Assembly: GCF_014649855.1 (NCBI RefSeq)
Contig: NZ_BMTV01000010.1
Location: 186,001-250,000 of the forward strand
Source: Streptomyces roseolus
GTDB lineage: Bacteria; Actinomycetota; Actinomycetes; Streptomycetales; Streptomycetaceae
Reading direction: 5' to 3'
DNA: 64,000 bases
Shown here: one piece after another, positions 24,376 to 34,100 of the stretch
Numbering within the stretch: the first letter of the stretch is position 1
Layout of the letters: the number at the start of each line of letters is the position of its first letter
Notes under the pieces: generated by a model
What the model was told of the DNA's origin: nothing
Database searches by the model: none
Seen by the model: only the letters and a program-made list of their open reading frames with translations
Translations under genes and position numbers: made by a program

Positions 24376-27300
24376 CGGATAGTGCCTTCCGTGTCGGGGA
24401 GCTGTTCGAGCAGGGTGTCGAGATGGTCGACCCATGCAGCGGCGGTCCGGACCGTCCAGCCGTCCTCGGCGTAGGCGGCGTCGCGCCGCTGGGACTCGAT
24501 GTCCTCGTCGCCTTGGTGGGCGGCGACGACGGCAATCTTGAGGCCGGGAGTCTGCCAGGCGAAGTCCGCCTGCCAGCGGCTGTTGCCGAGTTCGAATCCG
24601 AAGACTGGAGCCTGCTTGCCGCGGTCGGCGAGTGTCTCGGCGAGGCGAAGGAGGTCTGGTGCCTCGTCGGGGTCTTCGCGCAGGATCTCCAGGATGTCCT
24701 CGTCCCAGACAGCGTCCCGGATGATCTGACGAAGGGCGGCTTCGGCCGGCGAGTCGACGCTCGGCTGCGAGACCACAGGCCGTACGGCAGGCGTGGGCGC
24801 GGGTACCGGTGCAAGGGCGGCGGAGAGTGAGTCGAGTTCGCCCAGACCACCGCAGACGGCGAGGACTTCGACCTCGAAGTCCGCGGCGCGACTGGCGGCG
24901 AGCTGTACTCCGTCCCCACCGGCGAGGGACAGGAACTGGGTGATGTTCGTCCAGTACAGCCAGGACCGCCACCGCAGCTTGTGTTCGTCCGTATCGAGGA
25001 TGGCGTCGCTGTCGTCGAGGACCGTCAGGGCGGTCCACCGCAGGTTGTCAGGGTCTGCGGCGTCCAGCGCGAACACAATCGGAACGCCGTGCTCGTCCTG
25101 GGTGCGGAACACGTGGACCGGACCGATGCCGCCAGTGTCGGATACGACCGGCTTGTCGTCCCGTCGGGCGGCTCCGAAGGTGCCGAGCTGCTCGCGCAGC
25201 GCGGCGACGAGCTCACTGCGCTTGCCGGTGGCAGCCACGGGGGCCGTGGCGGGAACGGCGGTGAGTCCGGTGACCAGGGCGCGGGCCCGCCGGGCCCAGT
25301 GGGTCGCATCAGGGTCCCGCAGATAGGCGATGAGCGTGTCGATCGGGTTGGCGAAGATCGCTTCGCCGAAGTGGGCACGGTTGCCGCCGTACTGCTCGTA
25401 AGCGGCCTTGGCCTGCTCCTGGGCGGTGCCCCGGTACGGCGGCCAGACGGGCTTGGTGCGCCCCGGACGCTGTTCGAACAGGTCGATGTCGGCCCAGGTG
25501 ATCTGGAAGACGATCTTTCCGTCGGCACGGAGCAGGGTGCGCTGGGACGCGTTCTTGGCGATGAGGTTGTGCTCCCGGCTTGCGTGGAAGCGGAAGCCTT
25601 CCAGATAGACGTGCACGCTCTGCACCGGACCGCCGACGCGGGTGAAGGTGAAGTCCGTCCGGGTGCCTTCGAGCTGCCGCTGGGCGGTCAGCCTCCAGTG
25701 CATCACGTCCGAGCCGTCGGTGAACCGTAGATGCCCGCTGGCGTGGCCGTCCTCGTCCAGGGCCGCGTCGTCGGTGACCTTCACCCAGTCCCGCAGGGCG
25801 GTCAGAAAGCGTGCCTCCAGGTCTGATTCGACCTGGGCGTCCAGCCCGACCAGCCCGGTGTGCTCCACATCGCTGATGTCCCAGCCGTCCTCGCCGTCTC
25901 CCTTGAACAGCAGCGACTCCAGCATGCTGAGCGCCGCCTGTCGGGACACGAGGTCCTGGAACTGCTCGGGGGTGTAGCGGTGCAGGCAGCGGTGGCAGGC
26001 GCGCCGCTGCTCTTCCGCGCACGGACATGCCTTGAGCTGTTCGTACGCGCGAGCAAGGGTGTCTCGGAAGGCATGGCGATCGGTGAGCCGGTCCAGGTAG
26101 CCGGTACCGCCAGGTAGAGAGTCGAAGAGCACCAGGAACCAGCGCCGCTCGCCACTGGCGACGTCTGGCATGGAGGCCACCGTGGTGTCCAGGTGCTGCG
26201 GGTCACCGCCGAAGTGAAGATCGACACCGAGCCGCAGGGCGGCCCGGAAGGAGTGCACCCGTGCGTCCACGTCGGCTGTCGCGGCCGGGATGAGGATCCG
26301 CAGGGCCTCGGTCTCCAGCTGGTGGGCGAGCAGCACCTGCTCCTGCGTGACGCCGTCCTTCTTCCCCCGACGCAGCGGACACCACGGGCGGTGGTGCTTG
26401 AGCTGCGGGGCACGAGCCGCTGCCGATTCCATGGCATCGGCGTCGTGGTCGAAGACGGGACGGCCGTCCGCGCTCGCGGCCCCGCAGGCGGTGCACACGT
26501 GGAACGGGTTCAGCCGGACCAGATGGCCGGCGAAGTCGTCACGGGCGGGAGCGTCGTAGCGGACCGGCCCGACGTTGATCCGGCGGATCATGGCCGTGCG
26601 GCAGTAGTCCACGCCGAAGGTTTCGCGGTCGTGCCGCCAGGATTTGCCCCGCTCGATCTTCTCCACAGGAATGTCCACCGCATCCACGATGGTGTACGAG
26701 CGGCGATCGCGATCGTCCTTGTCGTCGCGGATCCGGGCATCCTCACGCTTGTCTCGCGACGTCACGGTGGCCGGCTCCACGACGTGGAACAGGCAGGAGC
26801 CGTCGTCGGCGATCTGGCTCGTCGTGCACCGGGGGCACGGCGAGCGATCGACGGTGGCGTTCTCGGTACGCACGTACCCGCAGCCCGGACACACCCGCCA
26901 AGTCCGCCACTCCTGACGCCCGCCCGTCGACAGTTCCAGGCCGGTGATCTCGTGCCGGTAGCCGTTGACGTAGAAGGTGTTGCCCGGAGCCAGTTCCTGG
27001 ATCGCGAGGCGGCGGGGCCGCTCGTAGGAGAGAGTCTCGGACGTGAACACCACCTTGTCCGTCTTCGGGTCGATGCCGTCCTCGCCGTACAGGGTCGCCG
27101 ACAGCGTCGTCGTCGAGTCGATGAGGGCGTAGTTCGGAAGCAGACCCAAGTCGCACAGGGCGCTTTGCGCCGAGATGTCGCCCAGATGGAGGAGCTGCCT
27201 GCCCACCCCGCGCCGTTCGGCATCCAGCTCCGCCTTCTGGCGGGCCTGGTCGGGGTCGCTGTCGTGCAGCTCGCCGTGGGCCTCGTCGATCTCGCGCAGC

Positions 27301-30300
27301 CGCGCCCGCAGAGCGTCCTCGGCACATCGCCACTCGCGTTCCGCCTTCTCCACCGTACTGCGCAGGCCGTGCGTCGCGAAGGCATCCAGATCGGCCTTGG
27401 CCTGCTCGCTGACGCCCGTCGGGAACAGCCGCAGGAACCCCTTGACCAGCTCCTCGCCCTGATCGAGGGCCAGCTCCACCAGGTCGGTCAGATAGCCGGA
27501 CGGGCCGAACAGACGAGGCGCCTTGTGCGGCAGTGCGCGCAGCACGATGCCGTCCGCGCGGACGAGACGGCCGGCCGCTGCGAGGTCGAGCAGATGTGCC
27601 AGGTACTGGCGCCGCAGGATCTCGACGGCCGACAGGTAACACCCGGGCGGCGCGATCGTGCCCGCGATCAGGTCCTTCGGCCGCTCGAGGAAGTACAGGT
27701 CACGGCGCCGACGGTCGGGGATGGTCAGCAGGAAGGCATTTCCGGTACGGCGTCCGGCCCGGCCGACCTGCTGCGCGTACGAGGCGGGGCGGCGCGGCAG
27801 CGCAGCCAGCACGACGGCGGACAGGTCCCCGATGTCGATACCCATCTCCAGCGTGGGCGTGCAGGAGAGCACGTTGGGGTCCTTGAACCCGCTGCCGTGC
27901 TTGAACGCCTCCTCGACCTTCTCGCGCTGGTGACGCGTCAGCATGCCCGTGTGCTCGGCAGTGACCACCTGGTAGGTGCCCGCGCCGAGGTAGAGCCGAC
28001 GGTAGTAGTCGTTCCTGTAGTCGCGGTCGCGGTGGTGTATCCCCAGGCCCTCGGGCCGGTCACCGGCTACCAGGCGCCCTCGGCGGCACCGGTAGGAGGG
28101 GCAGGGCTGGCCGTGCCACTGGTCCAGCAGGGACGGGTGGACCGTCTGCTCCCAGAAGCACACCGGGCACCGCACGTACGAGACCCGCACCTGCTCGTCG
28201 TCCAGCAGCCGGGCCTCGATGTTGCCGGGCTTGAGCCCGTAGACCCGCACTGAGGTGTCGTTCGGCGTGCGTACCGACAGCAGCCCCATCGAGGCGAGTT
28301 CGGGCAGCAATCGGCTCCATAGCTCGGGTGCCAGTTCGCGCGGTAGTTCCAGGCACCGCCCGGCCCACCGCTCGTACCAGGACAGCCGACCGGTCGCGAA
28401 GTCGAATTCGCTGTCGTTCTTTGGCTGCCCGAGGAGGAACACGGGGGCGGCGATGCCCTTCGGGAAGGCCCGCATGCCCGGTGCCCGCTTGCCCCAGATG
28501 TAGTACCGGCTGGTGCCCGCCTCGTCGATGTACTTGTCCAGCCATCGGTGTGCGACTGCACCGCGGGTGCGCAGTCGCTCCAGGAAGATGCGCACAAACG
28601 CCAGATAGCGGGCGTCGTCCTGTGCCGCCAGCGGCAGCCCGTCCCGTACGCACTCCTCGTGCAGCTGCTTGACCAGTGCGATCACGGCTGCCGGGTCGTC
28701 GATGCGGACCTGTGCGGCGGCTGTCCGCGTCAGCTCGAGCGTACGACCGTTACGGGACCGGAAGCCGAACTCCATCAGTGCTTCGAACGCCAGCCGCTGA
28801 CCGATCAGCCGCCACGTCTTCAAGTCTCCACCGCGGCCCTGGCCGGACAGGAGTCGGTCCACGCCCTTGAAGCCATGCAGGTCCGGTGGCACCACTGCAG
28901 AGAGGGTGTCTCTGTCCGTCGTGGCGGTGACGACGTTCGCGATCAGGTCGTTCAGCGCGGTCGGCTCGTCGTGCCGCAGATGATCGGTGAGGAGGGCGCG
29001 GAGAGAGAAGGTGTACGAGCGGTTGGCTACGAACCCGGCCCGGTGCGCGGCATCCTGCACCGAGTCGTTGAACATCAGCGTCTTGTCCTCGTGGAGCTTC
29101 TTGTTGAGTTCCCCGCCGGTGAACAACTGGGTGATGGATGCTGCGGCCATCGCGGCGGCGCCCGTACCGAGGTAGCGGATCGCGTTGCGCTCACCGCACG
29201 CGGGACACCAGTCTTCCTTGGCCGCCGTGTTCGCGGTCTCCCCGAAGTTCACCAGTACGAACGCCGAGTCACGGGCCGTCAGTCGGGGCTCCTTGGTCTC
29301 CCGGTCGTAGTCGTTCAGCGGGTCAGGCAACCGCAGCCGCTTACGGGTGCCGTCCAGCACCATCAGCAGCCCGCCGGCACCTTGTGAGGCAGCCGAGCCT
29401 CCCTTGCCGCTGGTCGCCGTCAGCAGTGCAGCCCCGGAACCCTCCCGGGCCTCCCGGTCCGTCGCGGCGATCAGGTTCCGCACCCGGACCTTGTCCTGAC
29501 CGAGCGACGCCCGCCGGATTTTGTACGTGTCGAACTGGACGTCGTGGTCGTCACTCTCCGGGGAGAACACTGCCCAACCCGACCGCCCGCAGTCACGACA
29601 GTAGATTGCCGGCAGGAACAGGTTCGCGTTCTGCCCCGACGTCGCCGTCGTCACCGGCGCCATACGGCCGCTGTCGGCCACGCTCACGTCGGCCGCGCCA
29701 GCCGTGTCCCAGCGGAACTCCGCCTTCGGCCAAGGCAGTACGCCGCGCAGCAGCCGCGACACCGAACGTGCCCACTGGTGCACCTCGACGTGCACGAACG
29801 GCCGGGGCTCGGAGGGGGAGGACTTCGGGTCACGGGCGTACGACAGCAGTGCGACGAACCGCGCCAGCGCCTCGGCGGCCTTCTCCGGTTGCCGCGCCAC
29901 GGCTTGGGACCAGCCGGCCGCGCCCGCCCGCCACATCACATCCAGAACCTCGGCGCTGGTCTTCACCCCGCCGCCGAGGGCCTGCATCACCGCGCGAGTG
30001 AACAGATGCCGCTTGAGGTTCCCACCGAGCACGAAGGGATCGAGGTCACGGACGTCCGTTACCTTCTCGATCAGGTCCAGCAGCGCCTCGTCGTTGGTTG
30101 CCGGATCGGGCAGCGCCAGCAGCTCGTCGGGCGTCGGCATCGGCTGCATCGTCACCTCGCCGAGCGGGATGAACTCCTCGACCGTGAGCCGGTTCTCCCC
30201 GACGATGGAGTCCTTCGTGAACTCCGTGCCGAAGACATGGGAGGCTACCTCCAGCAGCTGCGCCGTGCCGTCCGCGTGCGTGCCGGAAGCGAGCGTCGCC

Positions 30301-31103
30301 GACGTCGCCACCGGGCAGATCTTCCCCAGCGGGCGGCCTTCCTCGGCTGCTCCCACGGCGGCGGCAAGCCGACGGAGCAGCATCCCGACGTCCGTGCCCT
30401 GAGCGCCGTCGTACGTGTGGAACTCGTCCACGACGACGTAGCGGATGTCCGACTCCCCCCAAAGGGGGGCGTCGTCCGCTCGCTGGAGGAGAAGGTCCAG
30501 CATCTTGTAGTTCGTTATCAGGATGTCCGGCGGGGACATCTGCATGTCCGAGCGCCGGGTCCGCACCTTCTCGTACTGCGTCGCCGCGCGCTCACCGATG
30601 TACAGGCCGGCCGACAGCTTCCCCAGTTCGGCGTTCTCCGTGAGGAGCTCGTTGATGCGCTGTGCCTGGTCGGTGGCCAGGGCGTTCATCGGGTAGAGGA
30701 AGACCGCCTTCACCCCGGTCTTGCCCGCGGCCCGCTCCCGACGGCAGTGGTCCAGCACGGGGTACAGGAACGACTCGGTCTTACCGGAACCAGTCCCGGT
30801 GGTGACCAGCGTCGGCTGCGGGGTGTGACCGTGGGCCGAGGTCAGCCGCCCGAAGGCGACCGCCTGATGCACGTACGGCTTGAAGCCCTCCCGCTGCCAT
30901 TCCAGATGCTTGCGCCACTCCTCGCCGGCCACGGTGAACGGGGTCCGGATCCGCAGATACGGGCCACGGAACATCCCCGACGTCTCGTCCCCGAGGAACC
31001 TGTGCAGCGCCTCACGCGCGCCCTCGTCCGTGAGCGCGTACGTCGTCGACAGATACTGCAGCAGGCTCTCCTTGAGCCCGCGTGCCTGAAGCGTCGGTCT
31101 CAC
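24372..31103 (-). CDS. Giant DEAD/DEAH helicase with DUF1998 region, 2,243 aa
   Basis: Superfamily 2 helicase: Walker A TTGTGSGKTES (102-109), DEFH box VVVDEFHTYDGAQG (226-229), and a helicase C-terminal lobe with TLEMGIDIGDLSAVV and QQVGRAGRRTG. After about 600 residues comes a DUF1998-type segment with DSLPGGTGYLDRL and a Cys cluster (CPCAEEQRRACHRCLHRY). Beyond it, TDFTF, then VHVYLEGFRFHASREHN and KIVFQITWADIDLF resemble a degenerate PD-(D/E)XK fold. A further 500 residues are unassigned. GTG at 31103 overlaps the methylase stop and has AGGAGG 12 bases upstream; a GTG at 31136 is also open. Druantia DruE and DISARM DrmA/DrmB are the nearest families known to me. Confidence 0.9.
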   Translation of the reverse strand: MRPTLQARGLKESLLQYLSTTYALTDEGAREALHRFLGDETSGMFRGPYLRIRTPFTVAGEEWRKHLEWQREGFKPYVHQAVAFGRLTSAHGHTPQPTLVTTGTGSGKTESFLYPVLDHCRRERAAGKTGVKAVFLYPMNALATDQAQRINELLTENAELGKLSAGLYIGERAATQYEKVRTRRSDMQMSPPDILITNYKMLDLLLQRADDAPLWGESDIRYVVVDEFHTYDGAQGTDVGMLLRRLAAAVGAAEEGRPLGKICPVATSATLASGTHADGTAQLLEVASHVFGTEFTKDSIVGENRLTVEEFIPLGEVTMQPMPTPDELLALPDPATNDEALLDLIEKVTDVRDLDPFVLGGNLKRHLFTRAVMQALGGGVKTSAEVLDVMWRAGAAGWSQAVARQPEKAAEALARFVALLSYARDPKSSPSEPRPFVHVEVHQWARSVSRLLRGVLPWPKAEFRWDTAGAADVSVADSGRMAPVTTATSGQNANLFLPAIYCRDCGRSGWAVFSPESDDHDVQFDTYKIRRASLGQDKVRVRNLIAATDREAREGSGAALLTATSGKGGSAASQGAGGLLMVLDGTRKRLRLPDPLNDYDRETKEPRLTARDSAFVLVNFGETANTAAKEDWCPACGERNAIRYLGTGAAAMAAASITQLFTGGELNKKLHEDKTLMFNDSVQDAAHRAGFVANRSYTFSLRALLTDHLRHDEPTALNDLIANVVTATTDRDTLSAVVPPDLHGFKGVDRLLSGQGRGGDLKTWRLIGQRLAFEALMEFGFRSRNGRTLELTRTAAAQVRIDDPAAVIALVKQLHEECVRDGLPLAAQDDARYLAFVRIFLERLRTRGAVAHRWLDKYIDEAGTSRYYIWGKRAPGMRAFPKGIAAPVFLLGQPKNDSEFDFATGRLSWYERWAGRCLELPRELAPELWSRLLPELASMGLLSVRTPNDTSVRVYGLKPGNIEARLLDDEQVRVSYVRCPVCFWEQTVHPSLLDQWHGQPCPSYRCRRGRLVAGDRPEGLGIHHRDRDYRNDYYRRLYLGAGTYQVVTAEHTGMLTRHQREKVEEAFKHGSGFKDPNVLSCTPTLEMGIDIGDLSAVVLAALPRRPASYAQQVGRAGRRTGNAFLLTIPDRRRRDLYFLERPKDLIAGTIAPPGCYLSAVEILRRQYLAHLLDLAAAGRLVRADGIVLRALPHKAPRLFGPSGYLTDLVELALDQGEELVKGFLRLFPTGVSEQAKADLDAFATHGLRSTVEKAEREWRCAEDALRARLREIDEAHGELHDSDPDQARQKAELDAERRGVGRQLLHLGDISAQSALCDLGLLPNYALIDSTTTLSATLYGEDGIDPKTDKVVFTSETLSYERPRRLAIQELAPGNTFYVNGYRHEITGLELSTGGRQEWRTWRVCPGCGYVRTENATVDRSPCPRCTTSQIADDGSCLFHVVEPATVTSRDKREDARIRDDKDDRDRRSYTIVDAVDIPVEKIERGKSWRHDRETFGVDYCRTAMIRRINVGPVRYDAPARDDFAGHLVRLNPFHVCTACGAASADGRPVFDHDADAMESAAARAPQLKHHRPWCPLRRGKKDGVTQEQVLLAHQLETEALRILIPAATADVDARVHSFRAALRLGVDLHFGGDPQHLDTTVASMPDVASGERRWFLVLFDSLPGGTGYLDRLTDRHAFRDTLARAYEQLKACPCAEEQRRACHRCLHRYTPEQFQDLVSRQAALSMLESLLFKGDGEDGWDISDVEHTGLVGLDAQVESDLEARFLTALRDWVKVTDDAALDEDGHASGHLRFTDGSDVMHWRLTAQRQLEGTRTDFTFTRVGGPVQSVHVYLEGFRFHASREHNLIAKNASQRTLLRADGKIVFQITWADIDLFEQRPGRTKPVWPPYRGTAQEQAKAAYEQYGGNRAHFGEAIFANPIDTLIAYLRDPDATHWARRARALVTGLTAVPATAPVAATGKRSELVAALREQLGTFGAARRDDKPVVSDTGGIGPVHVFRTQDEHGVPIVFALDAADPDNLRWTALTVLDDSDAILDTDEHKLRWRSWLYWTNITQFLSLAGGDGVQLAASRAADFEVEVLAVCGGLGELDSLSAALAPVPAPTPAVRPVVSQPSVDSPAEAALRQIIRDAVWDEDILEILREDPDEAPDLLRLAETLADRGKQAPVFGFELGNSRWQADFAWQTPGLKIAVVAAHQGDEDIESQRRDAAYAEDGWTVRTAAAWVDHLDTLLEQLPDTEGTIR

Positions 31104-34100
31104 GGCTTCGGCACCTCCTGCTTCTCCGGATCCCACTCGCCACGGGCGATGGCCTCGTCGAGCCGCTTCTGGAAGTAAGCGTGTGCCGCGAGCATCTCTG
31201 CCTCGCGATCAGCCTTGTAGAAGGGGGCGGTATACCCCTCCGGCACAGGTGTGTTGGCGGGGTTGTCCCGGTACGCCTCGAACTGTGCCCAGCTCTCCTT
31301 CGTCTGCCGCTGACCGATCGTGCGGGCATTCCCCGCGATCTTCCAGCCCTCGGCGTCGAACCAGGTCACGGCCTCGTACTTCTGCAGCACGGGGAAGCGG
31401 CCTCGGTACGCGGCGATGAGCGCGTCGGCGTCCATGCCGAGCCAAACGGCGACCAACGCGTCGATCTCGACCAGGGCGGAGCGGCGAGCCCGCTCGGTGC
31501 GGAGGGGCGTTTCGGGACGCCAGTCCGGGGTGACCTCGTGGAGCGGTTGGAGGTCGGGCCAGTCGCAGGCCCAGGGTTCGTAGGCGGGCCAGGTGGGGTC
31601 GTAAAGCTCGGCCCAGAGGTCGGCGTAGGCGTTGGTGAGGCAGTTGAGGCGGAGGGTGCGGAGGAGGAGGGCGGAGGAGAGGGGGTGTCCAACCGCAGGG
31701 GCCGGCAAACGCTGCGCTTGGGCAACGTCCAAGTTCGCGATGCCGGAGATCCGCAATGAGTAATCGAGCGGCAAAGCAGACCAGAAGCCCGCAATAAGAG
31801 CCGTGTTGTGGTTGTCGGACGCTTTCCCGCTGCGGACGCCGTCGATGTGTGAAACGCCAGGGGGAACGATAGCGACGTAAAGCGCTCTTTCGGTGTCAGG
31901 TGCGATCATTTTGCGCCATGCGAACCTGTGGAAAATTGTATAGCGACGCTTCGCGCGCTGTCTCAGCACGTCGTCAATTTTGACAGCGTCAACGTTTTCC
32001 ACGGATGATCCACTGGTGCCCGCGGCGATTGCTCGTGCTTCTGAGGTCGCCTTTTCATTTCCGCGGAGCCGTTCCAAAGCTCGGTGGTCAATCCACCGTT
32101 CCTGCTCGGCGAGATAGGCATGGCTTCTGCCGTGCGCCCGTACATAAGCAGTGTCTGGAACGAATTCCGATGCTAGGCTGACAAGATTTGCGCCGTACGG
32201 GTCGTTGCTATTGGCGTCATGCCTCTTGAATATCGGAGTTGCGATGCCTAGTTGGGTGCCCTTAAGAATCACCTGGCGCCAGCTGTCTGGCTGGTACTCC
32301 TTGCCCGTACTGGGGTCAGGGCGGTTGTAGTCGATCAGGTTGTCCTTCTTGGCGCCGCTCTCGTCGTATCCGCGTGTGATCTGCGGGGACAGGAAGCCAA
32401 GCCGCAGTGGATAGTTCGCCAGCGCGTCGATCGCTGAGGCTTCTCCGGTGCTGACAGGGAACAGTAGACGAGCCTGCTCCACGGGCTTGTCCACTTCGTC
32501 GAGCAGCCTCTGCCACGTGGACAGTAGACGTGAGTTTACCCGGATGACACGCGCCAAGTGCGGGCGCTCGTCATAGGGTCCGCCGCGAAAGCGAATTCCG
32601 GGGCCCTCTCCGGAACCATCATGCTGAGAGGACAGGCGTAGGGCGTCAGCCGAGACGAGCCAAGAGAGATGATCGAATCCGATCTCTCCCGCGGTGCCGT
32701 AAATGTGAACGCCAAAGTGACTCGACTCCCCAACGGGTTTCTGGAAGAACCGGTGCCCGGGGTTGAAGAAGTCACCGTGCACCCGCAGCCGTCGGTACGC
32801 CGCCTCCCGAAGGAGACCTTCCTTGTCTCCCGTGAAATGTGTATCGGGATGCACCATCCCCGCAGTTCCGCCAGCGGACGCGTGTGCCCAGACCTGAGAC
32901 ATGAACGCCCGGTAGAGGTCCGGTTGAGTGCCAGTCAGAAGGGTGTACATCTGTGGGGAGCTGAACAAGGTGACTTGCGCAGTTGTGTTCGTAAGCTCGC
33001 CGAGCACGTATCGATGCGCATCATCGGACGTGAGTACCTCGCGACGCCGACGGTCTTTCTCGGTTGCCGACGCCTTGTCCGCCAATTCGAACCACGGCTC
33101 ACGCTCTGCGAGTACGACTGGCTCGTTCCAGCGGGGCCGCACCCATGGCGGGTTCCCCACTTGCAGGTCGAAGCCACCGCCCCGAGCGAAGACCAGGGCG
33201 AACTCCAGCTCCCAGTGAAGGAAACCTTGGTTCTCCGCGATGTCGTGTACCTCCCGGAGCCACGGAAAGCGGTCCTCCGGGTTGCCGGCGTCCATGCCCA
33301 TGAAGCTCGGCAGCGTCTCTTCGAAGCTCTTGAGCGCGTCGAGGTCCTTGAAGCTGTCGATGAGGGTGCCCTCGGGCACGTCGGCCGTGCCGAGCATGGC
33401 CTCCAGGAACTCCAGCCAGTCGTCCAAGTCCTTGAGCGGGACGATCGCCCGACGCTCTGGCGCCTTCGGCTTCGGCGCTGAGGTCTGGGCCCCTCCCCGC
33501 GGCTTGATCTCCTTGACCTCCACGACCGAGTCATCGGCGCTCAGCTCAAGGTCCTCAAAACTGGTCTGCTCTGGACCGAACGCAAACAGGGCCGTCGCCT
33601 CGACGAACCGCGGAACGGGTGTGGCTGTCGGCACGGCGACCGGTTCCGGATCGGCCAGAGGCGCAGGCGGCTCCATAACCAGAGGCGCGCCGTCCAGCAG
33701 GCGGCTGAGGCTGTCCGCTCCCGTCACCTCCAGCCGTGCCGCGTACTCCCCGGCCGTCCCATCGAGCAGCCCGGCCTTGTCGACGGGCCAGAACCACAAC
33801 GCGCACCAGGCGTCCATGATCTTCTTCAGGCGCCAGTACGGAGTGTCCGCGGCGTTGAAGAGGTCTTCGAGGACCTGCTCCTTCGTAACCGCCTGGTCAG
33901 GGCGGTGGAGGAAGGCGTACTCGGGGTCGGTAGAGTCAGCGCCCCAGACGTCTATCCGGCGGGCGATTGCCTGCTCGGACAGTTCCATGCGCTTTGCGAC
34001 GAGCGACCAGAGGAATTCGACCCGCCGGGCGGCGTCCCGGAGGCGGGTGAACTGAGACAGCGGCTCTTTCTTCGCCCTGCCGGCCTTGTTGCGCTTGGGG

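Noticed and set aside
22048..24474. An 808-aa rightward frame opposite the UvrD gene, and similar long frames at 26193-28253 and 37762-39996
   Set aside because: Compositionally biased with no motifs, while the opposite strand encodes well-formed helicases.
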